Below, piece by piece: positions 1 to 5,210 of a DNA stretch of 5,268 nucleotides. The stretch's first letter is position 1. Every line of letters starts with the position of its first letter. This DNA comes from Sedimentisphaerales bacterium (lineage in GTDB: Bacteria > Planctomycetota > Phycisphaerae > Sedimentisphaerales > Anaerobacaceae): assembly GCA_016933985.1 (NCBI GenBank), contig JAFGTU010000096.1, positions 1-5,268 on the forward strand, given 5' to 3'. The notes under the pieces are model-generated. The model worked only from the letters and a program-made list of their open reading frames with translations. It was not told the origin of the DNA and searched no databases. The position numbers were made by a program, and so were the translations under genes.

Positions 1-437
1 ATTATATAGCCGTTCTTGAGATGGATTTGGGCTCCGAGGGCTTCTAACCCGCGCAAGTGGAGGTTGACGGGCCTGTCGCCGATGGCGCAGCCACCGGGCA
101 TGGATACCTCCGCCCTGCCGCATCGCCCCAGCAATGGACCCAGTATGCAGATACTAGCGCGCATCTTGCGAACGATGTCGTACTCGCCGACCGGATTATC
201 GATGACGGTCGAGTCTATGGAAATCTCACCGTCATCGGCCCTGCTTACCTTGCAGCCTAATTGGCCGAGCAATTCGGCGCAGACGGAGATATCCGATAGG
301 CGGGGGACCGATTTAAGGACTGTTTTCCCGGGGGCCAGAATGGCGGCGGCCATAATCGGTAGGGCGGCGTTCTTCGAGCCATTCACGCGAACGCTGCCCG
401 AAAGCCGCACCGGCCCTTCAATATGAAATACGTCCAT
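1..437 (-). CDS. murA: UDP-N-acetylglucosamine 1-carboxyvinyltransferase (MurA), N-terminal part, cut by window edge
   Basis: MurA transfers enolpyruvate from phosphoenolpyruvate to UDP-GlcNAc, the first committed step of peptidoglycan synthesis in the cytoplasm. I translated the minus strand by hand from the ATG at 437-435. It stays open for 145 codons to the window edge, so about two thirds of the usual ~420-residue protein lies outside. Seen: SGSVRVNGSKNAALPIMAA at residues 13-31, with the Lys22-Asn23 pair of the substrate site; RASICILGPLLGRCG at 93-107; and MPGGCAIGDRPVNLH at 113-127, whose Cys117 matches the catalytic Cys115 of E. coli MurA, the residue alkylated by fosfomycin. A Cys here, rather than the Asp of some resistant lineages, predicts fosfomycin sensitivity at the target (inference). 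A Shine-Dalgarno-like AAGGAAAA sits just upstream of the ATG and supports this start. The gene is divergent from the CPBP protease gene. Family assignment is essentially certain; murZ-type naming cannot be excluded. Confidence 0.95.
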   Translation of the reverse strand, partial: MDVFHIEGPVRLSGSVRVNGSKNAALPIMAAAILAPGKTVLKSVPRLSDISVCAELLGQLGCKVSRADDGEISIDSTVIDNPVGEYDIVRKMRASICILGPLLGRCGRAEVSMPGGCAIGDRPVNLHLRGLEALGAQIHLKNGYI

Positions 438-467
438 ACGCTGTTTTCCTTGAAAAACCTGGCCCGA

Positions 468-485
468 TTTGCAATACTCTGCAAA
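468..485. promoter_or_regulatory. inverted repeat in the divergent murA / CPBP intergenic region
   Basis: TTTGCA, six bases, then TGCAAA form perfect 6-bp arms inside the 118-nt gap (438-555) between the divergent murA and CPBP genes. The repeat ends about 30 bases before the murA start and 70 before the CPBP start. The spacing and symmetry suit a dimeric repressor site, or a weak hairpin in the murA leader. A TACAAT hexamer at 513-518 could be the -10 element for the CPBP-GH97 transcript, but I see no convincing -35 box for either gene. Arms this short arise by chance fairly often, so confidence is low. Confidence 0.25.
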
Positions 486-555
486 ATCCCGGCTCCAGTG
501 CAGTTAATGTAGTACAATAAGGCGCCGGTTTCAAGGCCGTCGTAAGATTATATCA

Positions 556-1467
556 ATGAATATCGCCGATACTATCAGCCCACACCATTTCCAGCTACTC
601 TGCGTAGCCGAATCGTTCAGCCGATTCTTCGAGACAATATCCATAGCTCAAGTCATCGCCGCCGCGGGCCTGATACTGTTCGCAGCCTGGCTGCTGAGGA
701 CCTCGTGGGGCAGGAAAGCCCTGGTCGATTCCCCTGCCCGCTCCAATACTATGCCCCCTTACCTGCCGCTTATCGTGCTGTTTGTCTGGTTTACGTCGGT
801 TCCTCTGGCTGCCTCGGGCGCTGTATTGCTGATGCCGGATTTGGCGAAGTGGCAGGAAGCCGGCCTGAAAGACCTTATCTACTGCCTCTGCGGAATCATC
901 ATGGCCGTCGGGACAATCGTTTTAGCCAGGCACTATTTTGACCGGCAATTGAAGGGATTCGGCCTGGATATCAGGACCATACACAAGGACTTGCCGGCAG
1001 CCGCTCTGAATCTGCTCTGCGTATGGCCGCTCGTGATGACCGCGATATTGCTGACGATAAGATTCGGCACAATGATCTGGGGCCCCGATTTCGAGATGCA
1101 CCAGCACGAGCAGCTTGAATTGATAGGGAGGTATTCCCAATGGTCGCTGCGAATATTGGTCTTCATCGTTGCTGCGGTAATGGCGCCCCTGCTCGAAGAG
1201 CTGCTCTTTCGCGGACTCTTTCAGACGGTGATACGCACCTTCCTGGCCGACTTGAATCTGCCTCAGCCGGCGTGGCTGTCAATAGCGGCAAGCTCGGCAT
1301 TATTCGCCGCCGCACACGTCAACGCCGGACACTGGCCTGCACTTTTTGTCCTGTCGGTCTGCATGGGCTATTCTTATGAAAAGAGCGGATCGCTCTTCCG
1401 CCCTATTTTTATACACGCGCTATTCAACGGGTTGAACGTATTGGCCGTCCTGATGGCTCAACCTTAA
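556..1467 (+). CDS. CPBP-family intramembrane metalloprotease (CAAX protease/bacteriocin-processing type, Abi domain)
   Basis: A 303-residue polytopic membrane protein. Hydrophobic segments lie near residues 30-48, 70-93, 105-124, 148-168, 197-213, 240-255, 260-275 and 283-300. The C-terminal third has all three CPBP/Rce1-like motifs: EELLFR at 214-219 (Glu214, Glu215, Arg219), FAAAH at 250-254 (His254) and HALFN at 287-291 (His287, Asn291). These are the expected metal-binding and catalytic residues, so the site looks intact. Known bacterial members process or inactivate peptides and prenylated or lipidated substrates, or confer bacteriocin self-immunity; the substrate here cannot be told. 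An in-frame TAA at 505-507 with no other ATG/GTG/TTG start after it fixes the start at 556, although the ribosome-binding site is weak. GH97 starts 36 nt downstream on the same strand with no hairpin in the gap, so co-transcription is likely. No toxin or bacteriocin gene is visible nearby, so a housekeeping or envelope role is as likely as immunity. Confidence 0.9.
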   Translation: MNIADTISPHHFQLLCVAESFSRFFETISIAQVIAAAGLILFAAWLLRTSWGRKALVDSPARSNTMPPYLPLIVLFVWFTSVPLAASGAVLLMPDLAKWQEAGLKDLIYCLCGIIMAVGTIVLARHYFDRQLKGFGLDIRTIHKDLPAAALNLLCVWPLVMTAILLTIRFGTMIWGPDFEMHQHEQLELIGRYSQWSLRILVFIVAAVMAPLLEELLFRGLFQTVIRTFLADLNLPQPAWLSIAASSALFAAAHVNAGHWPALFVLSVCMGYSYEKSGSLFRPIFIHALFNGLNVLAVLMAQP

Positions 1468-1503
1468 CAGGGCCCTCATATACCTAATACATAGGAATCC
1501 ATC

Positions 1504-3477
1504 ATGTACAATCAAGCGGAGCATCGACGCTCAAAGATTTTACGATTTCGCGCCGGCGTCTTGCGTGTGTTTTTGGCTGTCGTCTTATCCAGTATCGCCT
1601 CTAAAGCCGCAGCCGAGCCGCAAGTCGTTACATCGCCAGACCGAAACGTCGTAATAACCTTCGAGACCAAAGACATCGCCGGCCTGTCAAGCTGCCCGGT
1701 CTATTCGGTGGCGTACAAAGGCCGGACTATTATTTCCGATTCCCGCCTCGGACTGGCTCTGAAGGACGCCCTGCCTCTCGATGGGGGCTTTCAAATCGCA
1801 AAAGTCGTTCGCAGCTCCCGCCAGGAGACATGGTCGCCGGTCTATGGCGAGCGAAAGACCATTCCAGACAACTACAATTGCCTCATCGTACTGCTCCAGG
1901 AAACCGCTTCACCCCGCCGCCGATTATCGCTGACATTCCGCGCATACAACGAGGGCGCAGCCTTCCGCTACACCATACCCAAGCAAAGCAGCTTGGGCGA
2001 TTTCGTCATCTCCGAGGAAAAAACGCAGTTCCGCTTCACCGCCGACCACACGGCCTGGGCGGTTTATTCGGCCCAGGGCCGATACGATAAAGTCATGCTG
2101 AGCAAGATCAAGGACAACTGCGAAAGACCTACGACGGTGCAGATAGGCGAGAATATGTTCGCCGCAGTTGGCGAGGCCGGCCTGGTCGATTATGCTCGGA
2201 TGCGTCTTTCGCCGGCCAAGGGCCAGCCATATACCCTCGAAAGCTCTCTGGCAAGCGAAGTCGAGGGCTCCGCGCCTTTCAAGACGCCGTGGCGCATTAT
2301 CCTCCTCGGCGATACGCCCGGCCAACTGCTCGAACGCAACTATATGATGCTGAACCTCAACGAGCCTTGCGCCATCAAGGACACATCCTGGATAAAGCCG
2401 GGCAAGGTGATCCGCGAGGTGACTCTGACAACCACGGGCGGTAAGGCGTGCGTAGATTTCGCCGCCGAGCATAACCTGCAGTACGTCGAATTCGATGCAG
2501 GCTGGTACGGCCCGGAAGGTAGCGAGCAATCCGATGCAACGACCGTTTCGGTCGATCCGCAGCGCTCGAAGGGGCCTCTCGATTTGCCCGGCGTTATCGA
2601 ATATGCAAAGAAGCGCGATATCGGCATCCTGGTCTATGTGAACCACAGGGCCCTCGAACGCCAGATCGACGAGATTCTGCCATTGTATGAGAATTGGGGC
2701 ATCAAGGGGGTCAAGTACGGGTTCGTGAACGTCGGCTCGCAGAATTGGACGGGCTGGCTGCACGAAGCGGTCCGCAAGGCCGCGAAATACCATCTGATGG
2801 TCGATATCCACGATGAGTACCGCCCGACCGGCTACAGCCGAACATATCCCAATCTTATGACGCAGGAAGGAATAGGCGGCGACGAGACGAGTCCATCGAA
2901 CAGTCAAACCCTGACCATCCTCTTCACGCGGATGCTCGCCGGAGCGGCGGACAACACCATCTGCTACTACGACGGACGAGTCGATAAGAATGCCACCCAC
3001 GCCTATCAACTCGCCAAGGCCGTCTGCTTTTACAGCCCCTGGCAGTTCCTCTACTGGTACGACCGCCCGCAAACCTCGCCGTCCAAAGCAGGCGGAGCCG
3101 GAGGCAGTCGCGGCGGAATCGGCGATGAGCCGGAGCTTGAATTCTTCGACCATGTCCCGACAGTCTGGGACGAGACCATGGTGATCCACGGCAAGATCGG
3201 CGAATACGCAGTGATGGCCCGTCGCTCCGGAGACGATTGGTACATCGGCTGCATGAACAGCAACGAGCCGCGCACGCTCGACATCCCCCTGACCTTCCTC
3301 GACAAGGGCCGACAATACACCGCCCATATCTACAGCGACGACCCTGCGGTCCCGACACGCACGCACGTCAAAACCGAGCGTCTCGGCGTAACCGCAGAGA
3401 CCATCCTCAATGCGACGATGACGGCCCAGGGCGGCCAGGCCGTCAGAATCACAGTGGCACGGGCTTCCAGCCCGTGA
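1504..3477 (+). CDS. secreted glycoside hydrolase family 97 protein (alpha-glucosidase/alpha-galactosidase-like)
   Basis: A 657-residue protein of usual GH97 length. A Sec signal peptide is visible: a basic n-region to about residue 21, hydrophobic VFLAVVLSSIA at 22-32, and cleavage probably after AAA (35-37) before EPQ. The GH97 N-terminal beta-sandwich follows (about 38-285), including the RAYNEGAAFRYTIP core at 146-159, then the (beta/alpha)8 barrel (about 290-560) and a C-terminal beta domain (about 565-655). Barrel landmarks are YVEFDAGWYG at 327-336, WGIKGVKYGF at 398-407, DIHDEYRPTGYSRTYPNL at 434-451 and GDE at 459-461. Glu461 is the probable general acid. The usual nucleophile site of retaining members appears to be Gly406, so mechanism and sugar specificity are open (see findings). 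A Gly/Ser-rich stretch (about 524-540) is probably a surface loop. AGGA at 1493-1496, seven bases before the ATG, supports the start. Likely periplasmic or extracellular oligosaccharide hydrolase. The last codons come from a hairpin element. Confidence 0.92.
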   Translation: MYNQAEHRRSKILRFRAGVLRVFLAVVLSSIASKAAAEPQVVTSPDRNVVITFETKDIAGLSSCPVYSVAYKGRTIISDSRLGLALKDALPLDGGFQIAKVVRSSRQETWSPVYGERKTIPDNYNCLIVLLQETASPRRRLSLTFRAYNEGAAFRYTIPKQSSLGDFVISEEKTQFRFTADHTAWAVYSAQGRYDKVMLSKIKDNCERPTTVQIGENMFAAVGEAGLVDYARMRLSPAKGQPYTLESSLASEVEGSAPFKTPWRIILLGDTPGQLLERNYMMLNLNEPCAIKDTSWIKPGKVIREVTLTTTGGKACVDFAAEHNLQYVEFDAGWYGPEGSEQSDATTVSVDPQRSKGPLDLPGVIEYAKKRDIGILVYVNHRALERQIDEILPLYENWGIKGVKYGFVNVGSQNWTGWLHEAVRKAAKYHLMVDIHDEYRPTGYSRTYPNLMTQEGIGGDETSPSNSQTLTILFTRMLAGAADNTICYYDGRVDKNATHAYQLAKAVCFYSPWQFLYWYDRPQTSPSKAGGAGGSRGGIGDEPELEFFDHVPTVWDETMVIHGKIGEYAVMARRSGDDWYIGCMNSNEPRTLDIPLTFLDKGRQYTAHIYSDDPAVPTRTHVKTERLGVTAETILNATMTAQGGQAVRITVARASSP

Positions 3478-3483
3478 ATTCAC
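3458..3483. repeat. hairpin plus palindrome at the convergent gene ends
   Basis: CACGGGCT (3458-3465) and AGCCCGTG (3469-3476) pair perfectly around a 3-nt loop, TCC. The right arm runs into a second perfect palindrome, GTGAATTCAC (3474-3483). The hairpin lies inside the last codons of GH97 (residues Ala652 onward and its TGA). No T-run follows on either strand, so it is not a classical intrinsic terminator, though an 8-bp GC-rich stem could still stop or protect convergent transcripts. The form (G)GCACGGGC-loop-GCCCGTG resembles a short dispersed element that I recall from planctomycete and related genomes; that is from memory, not a search. Confidence 0.7.
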
Positions 3484-3593
3484 CCCTCGTCCCTACGTAT
3501 CAATACATATGGCTTTTCTCCGTTAGTAGCACGCACATTGCCGTTCTTGTCCTCAAGGAGGAATCGGGTGGCTCGAATTTCTTTAGTTGCCAT
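3480..3593 (-). CDS. small ORF, 37 residues, probable truncated remnant of an LED..GxxRA repeat family
   Basis: Translated by hand: ATG at 3593-3591 to TGA at 3482-3480, 37 residues. The first half reads MATKEIRATRFLLEDKNG and continues NVRA. This resembles a motif I recall from planctomycete and phage-tail-like proteins in which units of the type (I/V)xAxxFxLEDxxGxxRA are repeated several times. Only one unit is present here, followed by an unrelated tail ending LIRRDEG. A purine-rich AAAGGGGG lies about five bases before the ATG, and the ORF overlaps the end of the upstream beta-helix ORF by 11 nt, which would allow coupled translation. It ends two bases from the GH97 stop. I favour a truncated gene fragment whose 3' part was lost at the hairpin/palindrome junction. 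A genuine short peptide gene is possible. Function unknown. Confidence 0.45.
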   Translation of the reverse strand: MATKEIRATRFLLEDKNGNVRATNGEKPYVLIRRDEG

Positions 3594-4647
3594 AATCGCC
3601 CCCTTTGTCGTCGCGCGTCAGCTCCTCAATCCTGACGTTGATCGAATTCTGTTTGGCAACCGCTAGCGCTCCGTCTTTGAGGCCGATAATTTTTACGTTG
3701 TGCAGCTCAACATCATCGCAGTTGCGCAGGGCGATGCGCGGTTTCTCCGCCACGGGTTCGTTGATAATCGTGAGATTCCTGATGCGCACGTGAGTCGTGT
3801 TCGATATCAGAACGGGGTCCGTGCAATTCCTCGCTGTGAAATCGCGGAGGGTCAGGTTGGCGTGCCCGAGGGGTCTGTTTGCGGTGCGGATAATTTGTTT
3901 GCAGCTCACCGCCGTTACATCTTCGACCGTGACGTTAGTATTCGGCGCGCTGGGTTTGGGTGTTCCCTTCTGCACGGCTCGGTGATCCTGCACGTCAATG
4001 GCATAGACGGCATCCTCGGCGCGGACGCGGCGAACGGTGACGTTGTCCGCCCCATCGCTCACCTCGACCGCGCCACGGAGATAACCCTTCTTGAGGCTGA
4101 CGTTCTCGACCGTCACATTGCGTATCCGCTGCCCGCCGCACCCGCCGCTGAGTTCCGCGGGGTCGGGCAACAGGTCGGCTATTATTTGGCGAAACAGGGC
4201 GGGGGTCGTTTTGCATTCGATCAACGTGGGCAGCAGGCCGGGACGATGGGCCGTTATCACCAGGCCGGCCGCTCTTTTCAGGATGCTGCGCTTCAGGCTC
4301 AGCCAAGCAAGCCGGCCGATAGCGCCGGCGCCGTCGAGGAAAACTATCTCGTCGGCGTCGAGCTGCGAAAGGAACTGTTTGCGGGCGGAGCGGGTGAGCG
4401 GGTTGTTGTCGTTTAGAAACAAGCTTCTGGTCTTTCCGCCGGCGTTTTGGAGGTGGGCTTGGAGATTCTCCATCAGGGTAGTCTTGCCGGAGCCTTCGAG
4501 GCCGATTATCGCAGCGCGGCAGTTCATCTCGCTTAGGCGGGTGGCGACGGCTAAATTGCTCGAAGCCGGGATGGACGGCGGGTACATCTTCGCTCCGGCC
4601 CACGCGGTCGAGGGGGACGTTCCGTTGGAGAATATGCTTGCGTTCAT
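3583..4647 (-). CDS. chimeric ORF: P-loop NTPase N-terminal part fused in frame to a right-handed beta-helix C-terminal part
   Basis: I place the start at the ATG at 4647-4645 (MNASIFSNGT), with GGAG at 4658-4655 seven bases upstream, giving 354 residues. The reading frame stays open upstream to 5232, but that part is repeat DNA. Residues 1-167 form a P-loop NTPase: Walker A GLEGSGKT at 49-56, Walker B IVFLD at 101-105, then GLVITAHRPGLLPTLIEC at 128-145. This resembles a small NTPase family of planctomycetes, role unknown to me, whose C-terminal ~30-40 residues are missing here. Residues about 174-342 are parallel beta-helix coils, each opening with a short strand such as NVTVENV, NVTVRRV, NVTVEDV, NLTLRDF, HVRIRNL or DVELHNV, as in pectate-lyase-like proteins. 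Those are normally exported, yet this ORF has no signal peptide. Best read as a recombination scar joining a gene head to a gene tail. A true fusion or a misassembly remain possible. Confidence 0.6.
   Translation of the reverse strand: MNASIFSNGTSPSTAWAGAKMYPPSIPASSNLAVATRLSEMNCRAAIIGLEGSGKTTLMENLQAHLQNAGGKTRSLFLNDNNPLTRSARKQFLSQLDADEIVFLDGAGAIGRLAWLSLKRSILKRAAGLVITAHRPGLLPTLIECKTTPALFRQIIADLLPDPAELSGGCGGQRIRNVTVENVSLKKGYLRGAVEVSDGADNVTVRRVRAEDAVYAIDVQDHRAVQKGTPKPSAPNTNVTVEDVTAVSCKQIIRTANRPLGHANLTLRDFTARNCTDPVLISNTTHVRIRNLTIINEPVAEKPRIALRNCDDVELHNVKIIGLKDGALAVAKQNSINVRIEELTRDDKGGDYGN
4130..4150 (-). other. junction between NTPase and beta-helix parts, GC-rich direct repeat
   Basis: On the minus strand the join reads GCGGCGGGT followed by GCGGCGGGC, two near-identical 9-mers encoding SGGCGG (residues 167-172). 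Upstream the protein follows NTPase pattern (LLPDPAEL); downstream it follows beta-helix pattern (RIRNVTVENV). The exact breakpoint cannot be set without homologues of both halves. Confidence 0.4.
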
Positions 4648-4690
4648 CGACGTTCTCCACAGCCAGGAGGGGTATTTGGGGCGATAGCAG

Positions 4691-4770
4691 TGTTTCGTAT
4701 TGCGTATTGCATGCTGGGATGCTGGATGCTCGGTTGGTTCGTACAGCATATAGCGTACAGCGTGCAGTGT
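4691..4770. repeat. short-word direct repeats (7-8 nt period)
   Basis: Three consecutive blocks of short direct repeats are visible: CGTATTG twice in tandem (4696-4709), ATGCTGG / ATGCTGG / ATGCTCGG (4711-4733), and GTACAGC at 4741-4747 and 4755-4761 followed by GTGCAGT at 4762-4768. No gene is visible here. On the minus strand the block gives peptides of the kind HAIRNT and LYAI that I recall as spurious ORFs in many environmental genomes, which suggests a dispersed intergenic element. The block ends about 45 bases before the start of the chimeric ORF, so it may lie in that gene's promoter or leader. Confidence 0.6.
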
Positions 4771-4846
4771 GAAGCCCTGTAAGGGGTCGCGGCGGCGTAT
4801 TGTACGGGGGGGTATCCGGCTTGGCCAGAGGCTGCGCCGGGACGAG
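4771..4846. other. stretch with no recognisable feature
   Basis: GC-rich sequence between the short-word repeats and the first long repeat copy. It holds a run of seven G (4805-4811). I see no gene, hairpin or repeat that I can defend, although it may belong to the neighbouring repeat elements. Confidence 0.5.
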
Positions 4847-4963
4847 ATTGGCTTTGATTGGGTTTGTTTTTTTCGAGTCGGGCAGAGGGAAATATTGTCG
4901 TAACTCTTTGGGGAATAAGGGGTTGCGGGGATTCTGGGGTTTTGGGAATTGGGTTTGTTTTGC
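4847..4963. repeat. interspersed repeat, copy 1 (117 nt)
   Basis: Copy 1 of an element repeated at 5082-5197, offset 235 nt. It opens with ATTGGCTTTGATTGGGTTTG and a run of seven T, and closes with GAATTGGGTTTGTTTTGC. Between the T-run and the close, 88 positions align to copy 2 without gaps, and I count about 57 identities. On the minus strand it reads through as a peptide with QNKPN near one end and KKQTQ near the other, a pattern I recall from spurious ORFs in Phycisphaerae genomes. The single-base difference in the T-run shifts the frame between copies, so what is conserved is DNA, not protein. Confidence 0.75.
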
Positions 4964-4992
4964 GCGAAGATACTGCCTCCAAGGGTTCTGAG

Positions 4993-5005
4993 TCTCGCTT
5001 CGAGA
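4993..5005. repeat. small hairpin between repeat copies
   Basis: TCTCG, loop CTT, CGAGA: a perfect 5-bp stem in the spacer between the two long repeat copies. Just beyond it lies the GC-rich palindrome GGCCGGCC (5010-5017). Both are small and could be chance. Confidence 0.3.
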
Positions 5006-5022
5006 TGGGGGCCGGCCGGGGT

Positions 5023-5075
5023 GAGTTGGGTTTCATTGGTCCTTCGACTTCGCTCAGGGTCGAGCAAGGCTCGAG
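5023..5075. repeat. partial repeat unit plus palindromic LSEVEG-type element
   Basis: GAGTTGGGTTTCATTGG (5023-5039) resembles the opening of the long repeats at 4847 and 5082. It is followed by GTCCTTCGACTTCGCTCAGG (5039-5058), then TCGAGC-AAG-GCTCGA (5060-5074), a 6-bp stem with a 3-nt loop. TCGAC at 5044-5048 can also pair with GTCGA at 5059-5063, giving an alternative fold. The minus strand reads TLSEVEG in one frame, a peptide I recall as a hallmark of a very common dispersed intergenic element in environmental bacterial genomes. Confidence 0.6.
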
Positions 5076-5081
5076 TTTGGA

Positions 5082-5197
5082 ATTGGGTTTGATTGGGTTT
5101 GTTTTTTCGGGTGCGGAGTGGGGAAATACCTCCATAATTCTTTACACGACAAGGAGTTAAGGCTATTTTGCCTATTTTGAAATTGGGTTTGTTTTGC
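5082..5197. repeat. interspersed repeat, copy 2 (116 nt)
   Basis: Copy 2 of the element at 4847-4963. It has the same opening TTTGATTGGGTTTG, but six T instead of seven, and the same close AATTGGGTTTGTTTTGC. Inside it CTATTTTG occurs twice (5163-5170 and 5172-5179). The minus strand gives QNKPNFKIGKI near one end and KNKPNQTQF near the other. The two copies are collinear apart from the one-base T-run difference, yet only about 65% identical in the middle, so the duplication is old or the copies arrived separately. Confidence 0.75.
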
Positions 5198-5210
5198 ATA
5201 ATTGACTTGT

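Noticed and set aside
556..1467. CPBP gene as part of a bacteriocin or phage-defence cassette
   Set aside because: No toxin, peptide precursor, transporter or defence gene lies in the window. The neighbours are murA and a glycoside hydrolase.
3073..3123. Gly/Ser-rich segment of GH97 (residues about 524-540) as an inserted repeat element
   Set aside because: The frame is kept, no nucleotide repeat is seen, and a flexible loop here may be normal for this GH97 subgroup. I cannot show that it is an insertion.
3458..3476. Hairpin as an intrinsic terminator for GH97
   Set aside because: The stem is good, but it lies within the coding end and no T-run follows on either strand.
1924..3483. 519-codon open frame antisense to GH97
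   Set aside because: It lies wholly opposite a clear GH97 gene with signal peptide and conserved barrel motifs. Long antisense open frames are common in GC-rich genes, and its translation shows no recognisable domain.
3700..4416. Plus-strand open frame of 238 codons opposite the chimeric ORF
   Set aside because: The minus strand carries the Walker motifs and beta-helix coils; the plus translation has no motif. It is a shadow.
3995..4660. Second minus-strand frame (221 codons) over the NTPase
   Set aside because: Its Arg/Pro-rich low-complexity translation is typical of an out-of-frame GC-rich gene, and the frame with GLEGSGKT is the real one.
4800..5160. Plus-strand open frames over the repeat island
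   Set aside because: They follow repeat sequence, have no ribosome-binding site I can defend, and would change frame between the two repeat copies.
4847..5197. CRISPR array
   Set aside because: There are only two full copies, ~116 nt long and 235 nt apart, with diverged middles. A CRISPR has short near-identical repeats with regular 25-50 nt spacers, and no cas gene is present.
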